Shown piece by piece: positions 42,339-53,944 of a stretch of 64,000 nucleotides of DNA. The notes under the pieces are model-generated. The model was not told the DNA's origin and searched no databases. It saw only the letters and a list, made by a program, of their open reading frames with translations. Numbering within the stretch: the stretch's first letter is position 1; each line of letters begins with the position of its first letter. Source of the stretch: Riptortus pedestris (lineage: Eukaryota > Arthropoda > Insecta > Hemiptera > Alydidae); the NCBI GenBank assembly GCA_019009955.1, contig CM032232.1:52949001-53013000 (forward strand), written 5' to 3'. Both the position numbers and the translations under genes were made by a program.

Positions 42339-44470
42339 GAGACCATACAAAAAGTGTCAAATTGACTTTGTTATTATCATTATATAAGATGGTGTTATAT
42401 AGGGAAAACTCTGTATAAAGATTAAATTCGACTAGTTTATTAAGAATCCACAACGACGCCTGGTTTGATGGATTTGGTTTGATGCCTGACGAATATTGGT
42501 TCGCCAGATTGCTACCATGGAGGATTAGTAGCCTTGACAGTCATGTAGTAACGGACAAGTCATTGATGTACTGAGAGACTAGTCAGTTGTCTGGTGGGAG
42601 TGAAGTCGGTGGTGTGGCGTCAGTGTCGTAGTGTGTTGCATACTAGTCAGTGTCGTAGTGTGTTGCATTAGAGAAGTCGGTGGTATAGTCAGAGTCTAGT
42701 TCGTGTCGAAGTGAGACACTAGAGAATAGTATGAAGTGAGAGAAATTGGTGTTGTGGTGAGAAAATGGATAGTAATGTGGTGTGAGAGAAGTTGATGGTG
42801 CAGAAAGAGTCTAGACACTAGCGTGGTATTGAAAAGTCAGTGGTATGGTGAGATTCTTGTCAGTGCCTTAGTGTGACACGAGACAGTATTGTGGTATGAG
42901 AGAAGTCAGTGGTGTGGTGAACGTCTAAACAGTACCGTATTGAAACAATAAAGGTAGTGTGCCGTGAGTGAAGTCAATCGTATGGTAAAAGTCTAGTTAG
43001 TGTCGTGTTAAGACGACACTAGACAGTGGTGTGGTGAGGGAGAAATCGGAGGCGCTGTGAGTTAATAGACAGTCCTGTGGTGTGGGAGAAGTAGATGGTG
43101 CAGAATGAGACTAGACAGTAGTGTGGTATTGAGAAGTCAGCGGATTTGTGAGAGTCTTGTCACTACCGAGACCATACAAAAAGTGTCAAATTGACTTTGT
43201 TATTATCATTATATAAGATGGTGATATATAGGGAAAGCTCTGTATAAAGATTAAATTCGACTAGTTTATTAAGAATCCACAACGACGCCTGGTTTGATGG
43301 ATTTGGTTTGATGCCTGACGAATATTGGTTCGCCAGATTGCTACCATGGAGGATTAGTAGCCTTGACAGTCATGTAGTAACGGACAAGTCATTGATGTAC
43401 TGAGAGACTAGTCAGTTGTCTGGTGGGAGTGAAGTCGGAGGTGTGGCGTCAGTGTCGTAGTGTGTAGCATACTAGTCAGTGTCGTAGTGTGTTGCATTAG
43501 AGAAGTCGGTGGTATAGTCAGAGTCTAGTTCGTTTCGAAGTGAGACACTAGAGAATAGTATGAAGTGAGAGAAATCGGTGGTGTGGTGAGAAAATGGATA
43601 GTAATGTGGTGTGAGAGAAGTTGATGGTGCAGAAAGAGACTAGACACTAGTGTGGTATTGAAAAGTCAGTGGTATGGTGAGAGTCTTGTCAGTGCCTTAG
43701 TGTGACACGAAACAGTATTGTTGTATGAGAGAAGTTGGGGGTGTGTTGAGAGTCTAATCAGTGCCGAAGTGAAACACTAATAGTAGTGTGCTGTGAGAGA
43801 AGTCGATCGTATGGTATGAGTCTAGTCAGTGTCGGATTGAGATGACACTAGACGGTGGTGTGGTGAGGGAGAAATCGGAGGTGCGGTGAGTTAATGGACA
43901 GTACTGTGGTGTGGGAGAGGTCGATGGTGCAGAATGAGACTAGACAGTAGTGTGGTATTGAGAAGTCAGTGGATTTGTGAGACTCTTGTCACTACTGAGA
44001 CCATACAAAAAGTGTCAAATTGACTTTGTTATTATCATTATATAAGATGGTGATATATAGGGAAAGCTCTGTATAAAGATTAAATTCGACTAGTTTATTA
44101 AGAATCCACAACGACGCCTGGTTTGATGGATTTGGTTTGATGCCTGACGAATATTGGTTCGCCAGATTGCTACCATGGAGGATTAGTAGCCTTGACAGTC
44201 ATGTAGTAACGGACAAGTCATTGATGTACTGAGAGACTAGTCAGTTGTCTGGTGGGAGTGAAGTCGGAGGTGTGGCGTCAGTGTCGTAGTGTGTAGCATA
44301 CTAGTCAGTGTCGTAGTGTGTTGCATTAGAGAAGTCGGTGGTATAGTCAGAGTCTAGTTCGTGTCGAAGTGAGACACTAGAGAATAGTATGAAATCGGTG
44401 GTGTGGTGAGAAAATGGATAGTAATGTGGTGTGAGAGAAGTCGGTGGTGCGGTAAGAGACTAGACAGGAC
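42339..44470. repeat. 829-bp tandem repeat, about 2.6 units
   Basis: GACCATACAAAAAGTGTC starts at 42341, 43170 and 43999, exactly 829 bp apart both times. Each unit opens with about 190 bp of complex sequence (GACGCCTGGTTTGATGG, AATATTGGTTCGCCAG, TACCATGGAGGATTAGTAG), then about 640 bp of degenerate GTGGTGTGGTGAGAG / AGTCTAGTCAGTG motifs related to the adjoining minisatellite. The third unit breaks off near 44470. Units are highly alike, so the duplication or homogenisation is recent. No coding. Confidence 0.93.
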
Positions 44471-47058
44471 TATGGTGACTTCGACAATTGTGTAGGAGTG
44501 AGAGACTAGTCAGTGCTGTGAAACGAGTCTAGATCGTTATGTCGTGAGCTTGCACTGAAGATTTTCGTCTTAATCAGTATGTTACTGGTGTATTTAGAGA
44601 CTAATCAGTGGGGCGAAGTGAAATGGTAGACAATGTTGTTGAGAGATCAGTCTGTGATGGAGTGAAAGGCTAGTCAGTGGTGTGGTGAGGAGCCAGTAAG
44701 TGATTTAGAGAAAGACTAGTCAGTGATGTGGTAAGGAGCTAGCAAGTCATGTAGAGAACGACCTGTCAGTGATGTAGGCAAATCATAGTCATTAGAGTGG
44801 TGAGGTGCTAGTCAGTGATGTTGGGAATGATTGGTCAGTGATGTAGACAAAGACTAGTCATTTGTGTGGTGAGGAGCTAGTCAGTGATGTGGAGAATGAT
44901 TGGTCAGTGATGTGGAGAATGATTGGTCAGTGATGTGGAGAATGATTGGTCAGTGATGTGGTGAGGAGCTAGTCAGTGATGTAGACAAAGACTAATCAGT
45001 GGTGTGGTGAGAAGCTAGTCAGTGATGTGGAGAATGATTGGTCAGTGATGTGGTGAGGAGCTAGTCAGTGATGTAGACAAAGACTAATCAGTGGTGTGGT
45101 GAGGAGCTAGTGAGTGATTTATAGAAAGACTAGTTAGTGATGTGGTGAGGTGCTAGTCAGTGATGTGGTGAGGAGCTAGTCAGTGATTTAGAGAAAGACT
45201 TGTCAATGATGAAGTGAGAAGCTAGACAGTAATGTAGAGAACGACTCTTCAGTGATGTAGGCAAAGACTAGTCAGTAGTGTGGTGAGGTGCTAGTCAGTG
45301 ATGTGGAGAATGATTGGTCAGTGATGTGGTGAGGAGCTAGTCAGTGATGTGGTGAGGTGCTAGTCAGTGATGTGGTGAGGAGCTAGTCAGTGTGTGGTGA
45401 GGAGCTAGTCAGTGATGTGGAGAATAATTGGTCAGTGATGTGGTGAGGAGCTAGTCAGTGATGTGGTGAGGTGCTAGTCAGTGATGTGGTGAGGAGCTAG
45501 CCAGTCATGTAGAGAACGACTCTTCAGTGATGTAGGCAAAGACTAGTCAGTAGTGTGGTGAGGTGCTAGTCAGTGATGTGGAGACTGAGTTGTCAGTAAT
45601 GTGGTGAGGAGCTAGCCAGTCATGTAGACTACGACTCTTCAGTGATGTAGGCGAAGACTAGTCAGTAGTGTGGTGAGGTGCTAGTCAGTGATGTGGAGAA
45701 TGATTGGTCAGTAATGTGGTGAGGAACTAGCCAGTCATGTAGAGAACGACTCTTCAGTGATGTAGGCAAAGACTAGTCAGTAGTGTGGTGAGGTGCTAGT
45801 CAGTGATGTGGTGAGGAGCTTGTCAGTGATGTGGTGAGGAGCTAACCAGTCATGTAGCGTACGACTCTTCAGTGATGTAGGCAAAGACTAGTCAGTAGTA
45901 TGGTGAGGTGCTAGTCAGTGATGTGGAGAATGACTGGTCAGTGATGTGGTGAGGAGCTAGTCAGTGATGTGGAGAATGATTGGTCAGTGATGTGGTGAGG
46001 AGCTAGTCAGTGATTTAGAGAAAGACTAGTCAGTGATGTGGTGAGGTGCTAGTCAGTGATGTGGTGAGGAGCTATCCAGTCATTTAGAGAACGACTCTTC
46101 AGTGATGTAGACAAAAACTATCCAGTGGTGTGGTGAGATGCTAGTCAGTGATTTAGAGAAAGACTTGTCAGTGATGTGGTGAGGAGCTAGCCTGTAATGT
46201 AGAGAACGACTCTTCAGTGATGTAGGCAAAGACTATCCAGTGGTGTGGTGAGGTGCTAGTCAGTGATGAAGAGAAAGACTTGTCAGTGTTGTGGTGAGGA
46301 GCTAGTCAATGACGTAGATAAAGAATAGTTAGTAACGTTGAGAATGGCTAGTCAGTGATGTGGTGAGGAGCTAGTCAGTGATTTAGTGAAAGACTAGTCA
46401 GTGATGTGATAGTCAGTGATGTGGTGAAGAGCTAGCCAATCATGTAGAGAACGACTCTTCAGTGATATAGGCAAAGACTATCCAGTGGTGTGGTGAGGTG
46501 CTAGTCAGTGATGTAGAGAACGACTCTTCAGTGATGTAGGCAAAGACTATCCAGTGGTGTGGTGAGGTGCTAGTCAGTGATGTAGAGAACGACTCTTCAG
46601 TGATGTAGGCAAAGACTATCCAGTGGTGTGGTGAGGTGCTAGTCAGTGATGTAGAGAACGACTCTTCAGTGATGTAGGCAAAGACTATCCAGTGGTGTGG
46701 TGAGGTGCTAGTCAGTGATGTAGGGAATGACTTGTCAGTGATGTAGAGAAAGACTAGTCGTTTGTGTGGTGAGAAGTTAGTCAGTGATGTGGTGAATGAC
46801 TGGTCAGTGATGCGGTGAATGACTGGTCAGTGATGCGGTGAATGACTGGTCAGTGATGTGGTGAGGAGCTAGTCAGTGATGTGGTGAATGACTGGTCAGT
46901 GATGTGGTGAATGACTGGTCAGTGATGTGGTGAGGAGCTAGTCAGTGATGTGGTGAATGACTGGTCAGTGATGTGGTGAATGACTGGTCAGTGATGTGGT
47001 GAGGAGCTAGTCAGTGATGTAGAGAAAGACTAGTAAGTGGTGAGGCGAGAAACTAGTC
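44471..47058. repeat. 23-bp minisatellite array, roughly 110 units
   Basis: The unit is AGTCAGTGATGTGGTGAGG plus AGCT, with variants (GTGATGTGGAGAATGATT + GGTCA; GTGATGTAGGCAAAGACT + AGTCA), all 23 bp. Higher-order blocks exist: a 69-bp trimer repeats from ATGTAGAGAACGACTC at 46511, 46580 and 46649. The plus strand is rich in G and T and poor in C. Homogeneous 23-mers with GTGAATGACTGG dominate 46780-47010. Ends at AGTCGAACG near 47058. Confidence 0.93.
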
Positions 47059-47059
47059 G

Positions 47060-47161
47060 AACGTTTATTGTACTATTAGATTAAAGAATTTTCCGAAGCG
47101 GTTTTGGCACTATCATATCTTCGGCCATTTCGTTTATGTCTTTGACATGTATTGTTCTTTT
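47060..47161. other. anonymous sequence between array and SINE
   Basis: Nothing recognised. Confidence 0.4.
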
Positions 47162-47423
47162 AACCTAATCACAGGGGCTCAGGTTAGCAATGCGAGTTAA
47201 AGCGTTGACCTTTATCTCACATGGTAAACCGAGAGTGGGGAGTTCGATTCTTGCCTGGGCAAAGGAAATTATTTAGTGACGAAATTCATTAAATAACGTC
47301 CTAAAATCCCACCCTGGCTAGAAAAGGGTGGTAACCTGTAGATAACCCGTCCCGATTAGCCTAAGTTGCAAAAAGTGGACGTTAATAAATAATAATAATA
47401 ATAATAATAATAACTTAATCACA
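47162..47423 (+). mobile_element. tRNA-derived SINE with target duplication
   Basis: The SINE body (47176-47411) has GGCTCAGGTTAGCAATGCGA, B-box GAGTTCGATTCTTGCC, AACCCGTCCCGATTAGCC, GCAAAAAGTGGACG and a long (AAT)n tail. Flanks AACCTAATCACA (47162-47173) and AACTTAATCACA (47412-47423) differ at one base and look like the target duplication. Confidence 0.88.
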
Positions 47424-47424
47424 A

Positions 47425-47855
47425 AACAGACAGATAAAACTCCGACAGCACACAACCCCACTTACATAATAAACTGTATTATGCTTTCTTAGTGTCATAG
47501 TAGAAGGTAACTGAAGGCTGTCTTCAGTTTGTCCCAGGTGTGGTTGTTTTCTCCTTTTAGTCTGATTGGTATCGAAGAGACATCCAGGCTGGTCTCATGT
47601 ATTTCTGAATAGAATTCCCAGAAAACCTCAGAACTGAGCTAATATACGAATAATTTTAGGGAAATCCACTAATACTAATACTACAGAATCAAAGTTAAAA
47701 TAAAATTGGTTAATAAACTTTTCAATCGAGTAATAAAATGAATATAAGTTCATAAGCAATAGAGGAGTGTCCAAACTGGGATTGTATGCGAGAAGTTAAA
47801 AACAAAATCGTAAATAATCTAAATAACTAAGATATAAAAAAAATACTTCCGTGTT
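47425..47855. other. anonymous sequence, no gene seen
   Basis: Nothing recognised. Confidence 0.4.
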
Positions 47856-47856
47856 T

Positions 47857-48345
47857 AGATAGATAGATAATAATTTATTGTCATAAATACACAACGTTGC
47901 CATGCGGTCTCGCCATTTGTTGTTAATTTGTTAGCCCTACAGTCTATCATTTTAGAAAATTATGAGAAGCTTATAACGTAGATACAATAGTTTTAAGTCG
48001 TTAACATCAAGAAACAACGGACAAAAATTATATTAAATGATATTATTAATTACTTTTCAAAAAATAATAAATTATTTAACTTTTGGGGATATTTTAATAT
48101 ATTTGCTATTAAAGAGTCTTATTTGGTTTATAGTTCTTAACTTTTTTATGCTGACGCTAAATTGAAAGTAATTCGCTGGTTCCGGATGTGAAACGTTACC
48201 AAATAGTCCGTAAAATGGATTGTATTTTGAGTTAAGTGCTCGGCCAATATCTCTAACAACTAAATAATATTTGACGTTTAATTCCATATATATTTGATCA
48301 AAAAAAGAATTGTAGTGAGTAATTCGTAATGATTTTAATAAAAAG
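47857..48345 (-). mobile_element. possible 3' end of a LINE
   Basis: On the minus strand a 96-residue open frame (48362-48072) ends in SIKKLRTINQIRLFNSKYIK, followed by about 200 bp and then GTGTATTTATGACAATAAAT, TATT, ATCTATCTATCT, a simple-repeat tail of the kind ending arthropod LINEs. The frame shows no recognisable RT motif; its first residues lie in the adjoining SINE. Assignment is tentative. Confidence 0.35.
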
Positions 48346-48560
48346 GAGCTCAGGTTAGCCATGTGAGTTAAAGCGTTGACCCTAATCGCACATGGTAAAC
48401 CTAGAGTGGCGAGTTCGATTCCCGCTTGGGCAAAGGAATTTATTTAGCGATGGAATTCATTAAATAAAATCCCTAGTCCCACCATGACTAGAAGTGGGTG
48501 GTTACCTGTTAACCAGTCCCAATTAGCCTTAGTTGTAAAAAGTGGACGTTAATAAATAAT
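48346..48560 (+). mobile_element. tRNA-derived SINE
   Basis: GAGCTCAGGTTAGCCATGTG, B-box GAGTTCGATTCCCGC, CCCACCATGACTAGAAG, AGTCCCAATTAGCCTTAG, GTAAAAAGTGGACG, AATAAATAATTT. About 215 bp. Confidence 0.85.
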
Positions 48561-48564
48561 TTAA

Positions 48565-49240
48565 TTTTATAATAAACAAAAAAGAAAATATTAATACACC
48601 TTGTTTTTTTTTAAAAATGGACGGAGAAAATCAAATTTTATAATGTTTTGGCCACACCCTCCAGAGCAGACTGATTTAACTGCTTTATGAATGTACATTT
48701 ATACTAATAAATCCGACTTATGCTGCGATATTTATATCACGGATCATAAAATCATCAACATTCATAATTAGCTGAGCAATAAATATCAGCAGTAATAAAT
48801 CTCCAGTATAAAATAAAATATTAGGGGTAAGAGACATTCCATGATAATTAATTTTATTATGCATTATATCTAATGAAAAGTAATTAGAAAGGAATTTCGT
48901 GGAAAGAGGTAAACTAATGAGGATGATTAAAACAGACTTACCAACTAAATTATTAATTAATGCTGAGATAAATAATCACAGGACATATTACCATTTAATT
49001 TAATCTGTTAAATTATTGAGATTAGAAATGTTTAAATGAGATAATCGCTATAATTTCAAATTTAACAACTAACTACTCATCAAATATTTATATGAATGCA
49101 GGTGTAGCCAATTAACGAAATATGAATATTAATTTACCAATTTGCATGAAGGAAAATAAGGTGGTTGTTATAAATAAACCTTGTAAATAGAAGCACACAC
49201 AGTTACACAGATAGTTATATATTTATATATGTTTGTAAAA
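48565..49240. other. anonymous AT-rich sequence, no gene seen
   Basis: Nothing recognised. Confidence 0.4.
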
Positions 49241-49244
49241 CATT

Positions 49245-50330
49245 GTATACCGTCTGCTGATAGTAGAATATCTTTTATTTTGAATGGACAAATTGAATCA
49301 TCTGTTCGTAACAACATATCTCCTATTTTTAAAGCAACAATTATATCGTCTTTTAGTGGTAGGTTATCTCGTTGTAATTGGGCAATTTATGACAACTATC
49401 AGTAGTAGGATATATTTTATTTTGAATGGACAAATTGAATCATCTGTTCGTAGCAACATATCTCCTATTTTTAAAGCAACAATTATATCGTCTTTTAGTG
49501 GTAGGTTATCTCGTTGTAATTGGGCAATTTATGACAACTATCAGTAGTAGGATATATTTTATTTTGAATGGACAAATTGAATCATCTGTTCGTAGCAACA
49601 TATCTCCTATTTTTAAAGCAACAATTATATATTCTTTTAGTGGTAGGTTATCTCGTTGTAATTGGGCAATTTATGACAACTATCAGTAGTAGGATATATT
49701 TTATTTTGAATGGACAAATTGAATCATCTGTTCGTAGCAACATATCTCCTATTTTTAAAGCAACAATTATATCGTCTTTTAGTGGTAGGTTATCTCGTTG
49801 TAATTGGGCAATTTATGACAACTATTAGTAGTAGGATATCTTTTATTTTGAATGGACAAATTGAATCATCTGTTCGTAGTAACATATCTCCTATTTTTAT
49901 GCAACAATTATATCGTCTTTTAGTGGTAGGTTATCTCGTTGTAATTGGGCAATTTATGACAACTACTAGTAGTAGGATATCTTTTATTTTGAATGGACTA
50001 ATTGAATCATCTGTTCGTAGTAACATATCTCCTATTTTTATGCAACAATTATATCGTCTTTTAGTGGTAGGTTATCTCGTTGTAATTGGGCAATTTATGA
50101 CAACTATCAGTAGTAGGATATATTTTATTTTGAATGGACAAATTGAATCATCTGTTCGTAACAACATATCTCCTATTTTTAAAGCAACAATTATATCGTC
50201 TTTTAGTGGTAGGTTATCTCGTTGTAATTGGGCAATTTATGACAACTATCAGTAGTAGGATATATTTTATTTTGAATGGACAAATTGCATCTTCTGTTAA
50301 AAGTAGGATATCATTCATTTTTAAAGTGTA
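49245..50330. repeat. 142-bp higher-order tandem repeat, seven to eight units
   Basis: ATGGACAAATTGAATCATC (final copy ATGGACAAATTGCATC) starts at 49284, 49426, 49568, 49710, 49852, 49993, 50134 and 50276: periods 142,142,142,142,141,141,142. Each unit consists of three related ~47-bp monomers (AGTAGTAGGATAT..., GTAGCAACATATCTCC..., GGTAGGTTATCTCG...). The open frames of 65-181 residues are by-products of repetition: a 142-bp period changes frame every unit, so they cannot encode a repeat protein. Confidence 0.95.
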
Positions 50331-51150
50331 AATTGTATTATCTACTAGTAGTAATATATCTCCTTTTTCAATTGACAAATTATATCGTCCGTTAGTTGTA
50401 TGATATCTTTAATTTTGAAAGGACAAATTGTATTATCTATTAGTAGAAGGATATTTCTTTTGCCATTGGAAAGATATATCAACAGTCAATAGGAGAATAT
50501 CTCCTTTTTCATTGGATAAATTGTATCTGTTAGTTGCAGGATACTTCGTTCCAAATTATATCTTCGGATAGAAGTAGGATATCTTAGTTTGCCAATGGCT
50601 GTTAGTAGTACGATTTCTCCTTTGTCAAATCGCAGTTCATATAAACTATAAGAAGCAAGATATCATGAATTTCCTATGGTCATGTTTCTTGAATGCTTGT
50701 ATTATTTGAATAGCGTTACCATTGAATGTTAGTAGTAGGATACCTTACATCTACATATTTATACATATATACTTACAGATTATATATTCAGTTAGCTGTA
50801 TGATATCTTACGTTTTTAATGAACAAATTATAATATCTGCCTGTAGTAGGATATCTCCTTCGTCAATAGATAAATATATATAAACTGTTATACTGCAAAA
50901 ATTATATCATCTGTTAATACTATGTTATCTCTTTCAGAGGTAAATTATATCGTATGATATCTATTTTTTAAAGATAAATTATATCATCAGTAGGTATTAG
51001 GATAGTATCTTGCATATTTAATGAACAAATTATCTTACGATATTACATAGGAAAGGATACTTTCCTTTCCAATGGATAAATGGTATCAACTATTATTAGT
51101 TGGATATCATCTCCTCTTTAATGGAATAGTTAATCATCTGGAGGTACAAA
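50331..51150. repeat. degenerate ~47-bp monomers flanking the 142-bp array
   Basis: AGTAGTAATATATCTCC, GTAGAAGGATATTTC, GTAGTAGGATACCTTAC and GTAGTAGGATATCTCC recur with irregular spacing, interleaved with GGACAAATTxTATxATCT. Decayed monomers of the same satellite. Confidence 0.75.
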
Positions 51151-51154
51151 GTAG

Positions 51155-51290
51155 GCCTGCTTCCTCTAAAATACTTTTATTTTGACAGATAGCACTTTCA
51201 GAGCAACAGCTCCATCTTCAGTGCCGGTTGACACCTAAGACATCATCTAAGCAAGACTATTTAAATTAACAATCTTAACCTAAAAGCCCG
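51155..51290 (-). mobile_element. ribozyme-motif element, left copy of an inverted pair
   Basis: Minus strand from 51285: TTTTAGGTTAAGATTGTTAA, then GGCA, CTGAAGA, T, GGAGC-TGTT-GCTCT, GAA, AGTGC (motif at about 51186-51225), followed by CTGTCAAAATAAAAGTATTT. Stem II closes with a G-U pair at the position next to the core. The matching plus copy lies at 51695-51850. Confidence 0.6.
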
Positions 51291-51694
51291 ACAGCCGTGG
51301 TGCAAACTAGTTCCCTCTAACGCTCTTCAAAAATGTATTTACTCTCCATTCCTCTCTCCTCGATTCTTTGGTATTTTATTTTATTTTTGCTGCTTTCAGA
51401 GACACTTTCCGCTGGTAAAAACTTTGTCCTATTTTTTAAAAAATTAAGTCCTAGATATAATATTATATCTTTGTTATAGTTGTACATGTTACCAGTTTAT
51501 GGTTTTTAAAAATTCTCTTATAAAGTTAATACGTTAGTTGTTTTTAAGAAGTTTTTAATTGTTGAAGTTTTTAAATTTGTTTAATCATTTTAATTTTTTA
51601 CAATGTTGACTTACCAAGTCTGCTTTAAAGTATTGATTTCCTGCGTTTTTTCTGTGATATTATGTGTCCGTTACTTTGTATTTTATTTATTTTT
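51291..51694. other. spacer between inverted ribozyme-motif copies
   Basis: T-rich plus strand, no frame. It may be the interior of one element whose two ends are inverted repeats. Confidence 0.4.
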
Positions 51695-51850
51695 CTTTTT
51701 TAGGTTAAGGTTGTTAATTTAACCTACATGATTTCCATAGCTTCTGTTTGTAACAACAGGCACTGAAGATGGTGCTGTTGCTCTGGAGAAGGAGTACAGT
51801 CTGTCAAAATAAACGTATTGTAAAGGAAAACTGGCCAACTGTATGTCATC
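51695..51850 (+). mobile_element. ribozyme-motif element, right copy of an inverted pair
   Basis: TTTTAGGTTAAGGTTGTTAA (51698 on), then AGGCACTGAAGATGG (51758-51772), a decayed stem II and core (GCTCTGGAGAAGG in place of GCTCTGAAAG), CTGTCAAAATAAACGTATTG. Mirrors 51155-51290 on the opposite strand. Confidence 0.6.
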
Positions 51851-51851
51851 C

Positions 51852-53188
51852 AGATTAATTCGTTCTTCTACCTCCCAGCTTCCGTAGAAGTTTATTATCT
51901 ATTAATAGTATTATATATCATATTATTATTAATTAGCAAGTTTCCTTAAAGTTTGTATGGTTTACGTAGCGAATTAATTCATAATATTGTACAGCCGTAG
52001 TAGTGCTCGATTCTTAGAAATGCCTGTGTTCATGTATTTGACACTTTGAATAACTTGCAAGTTATAAGCGAGCTAATTACAAAGTGATGAAAAGTTTAGC
52101 TTCGCTTATCAGCTTTATTAACGGGCAACTTACTTATTGAATTGCTTAGATATAGTTAACGAGTATACAGGCAATTCTATAAGTCCAATATAACTTGTAA
52201 ATTGCTTGCTGAACTAAATCGGGACGGATATAGGAAAGTAACTATATCGTAGTTTCATTGAGTTTGAGGGGGGGAGGTTGTTTTCATTTGCTACCTTATC
52301 ACCCGTTCTCTTGTGAAAATTTTATCATTTTCGTAGGCCTTTCATTACAAGAGAAACAGAAAATCAAAATTGAGATGATATCATCAGCGTGCCATTCCAG
52401 CATATGAGAAATCGGTTGTCACAGAATTTCTTTTCCTTGGGCTATAGAGTTTGCACTCATAACATGATTTTCGAAAAGCGTTTCTTTATATTTTAATAAA
52501 ACGCCCGTAGTCCTTTCTTGTTGGCCGACATTCCTGCTGTCGAAGGAGGAAGCCTTCACAAGACCCGACAAAGAAATTAAAACTCGGTTTGAGGATTAAG
52601 CCATTGTTCTAGGTAAATCCTTCGACCTCTGAGGGCCTAATTTATAACCTTCTTTTAATTGGCACTTCATTTGCTATTTATGAAGGCTAAAGCTACCACC
52701 GGCTCTAGCTATTCTACATTTCTTAATAGCTACAAAAAAAAAAAAAAAAGGAGAAGAGTTTAGAAATCCTCACCCCCTAAAAAATGTCCTGAAAATTCAA
52801 TGTTTCCACCTTAATTAACCAACTCATTAGGTTTGAATGATGGATTAGTGTTTTCTAAAACCTTTCAGGTGCCTTTTCTTAGCATTATTCCACTCCTACT
52901 CGTTATCCTCTATAAAAAAATAAATCATTTAAAGAAATCATACCTATTTAAGAGGTATCTATTTTAAGAATTTGGTAAAATAATAGACCATTATTGCATG
53001 AGCATTAAAACCGTGCGTGCAATAAAACATTTGGAATTATAAATACAGCTTTTTTATTAAAATCAAGATCTAATCTTCTATAATAACCAACTTTGATCAT
53101 TATGTGAATTTTTATGACATCAATTAAAAACCAATTCTTATATCATAGATACTGAACTCTGTATAATGAGATTTACTTAAAGGGATAT
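51852..53188. other. anonymous AT-rich sequence, no gene seen
   Basis: A run of A (52733-52749) and nothing else recognisable. Confidence 0.4.
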
Positions 53189-53189
53189 T

Positions 53190-53281
53190 ATCAATTGGCA
53201 TGAAGTCATACAAGAAAAAAAAATTAGCTCATGTCCATCGGTCCTACCCAGGTCATGACGATAATGCAGTCCGTTCAAAAC

Positions 53282-53345
<64 letters not shown>

Positions 53346-53590
53346 AATATATACGTATAAGCGTGTGTGTTTTCTCGCTCTAGCGCTCTCAATTTTTTAT
53401 TGTTCTTTTCCGCCTTAAGAAAAACCGATAGTTAAATGTTTTATGTAAAACTAAAGGTAAACTTCGTTAATTGCTCAAGTTGGATCAGTAGGAGGGAGGA
53501 ATTTATAAAAGTCGAAATATCGCTGTTCTTATACGAATCATTGTATAAAACCAATCTTTATTACAAATTTTGTTTTCTATGAATGTTGTT
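53190..53590 (+). repeat. family A fragment with (TA)n
   Basis: ATGTCCATCGGTCCTACCCA, GGTCATGACGATAATGCAGT, CCGTTCAAAAC, (TA)n at 53285-53337, CGCTCTAGCGCTCTCAATTT, AACTAAAGGTAAACTTCG, GTCGAAATATCGCTG, ACCAATCTTTATTAC. The hairpin end is missing. Confidence 0.75.
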
Positions 53591-53594
53591 ATAT

Positions 53595-53940
53595 TTCTAG
53601 CCGAGCGATATTCACTCAGTTCAGTCATCATCTCAAGACCAACATTTTAGTTCCTGTTTACATAGCATTCTTACTCCGGGAGAAATAGAGAATAGATTGC
53701 GAGATGAGACCATCAGGGTATATTCCAGTGCGTAGGAAATATATTTAGGTTACGGAGCACCTGCTTCACTGACTTCCTTTTTACTTGGCTGAGAAAAAAA
53801 TTCTGTTGTTTTACAATATATAAATCTACATACTGAAAGGGATTTTCCTCGTAATGTCTTTATTGTTGGACGGTCAGGCGCAAACGACAGGAAACGAGAA
53901 ACCATTATATGATCTGCGTTTCCCTTGTCTGTTCCCATAA
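53595..53940. other. mostly anonymous sequence
   Basis: A trace of family A (TATATAAATCTACATACTG near 53817-53835). No gene. Confidence 0.35.
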
Positions 53941-53944
53941 AAAT

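Noticed and set aside
41700..42453. Cluster of overlapping frames on both strands as a possible gene
   Set aside because: No frame has a recognisable motif. The overlap on both strands is what moderate GC content with few stops produces by chance.
44471..47058. CRISPR-like array
   Set aside because: The 23-bp units abut with no unique spacers and vary by point change. It is a eukaryotic minisatellite.
49284..50331. Series of similar open frames (65-181 residues) that look like a repeat-protein gene
   Set aside because: They come from the 142-bp tandem repeat, whose length is not divisible by three. The same peptide appears in shifting frames, and there is no single continuous frame.
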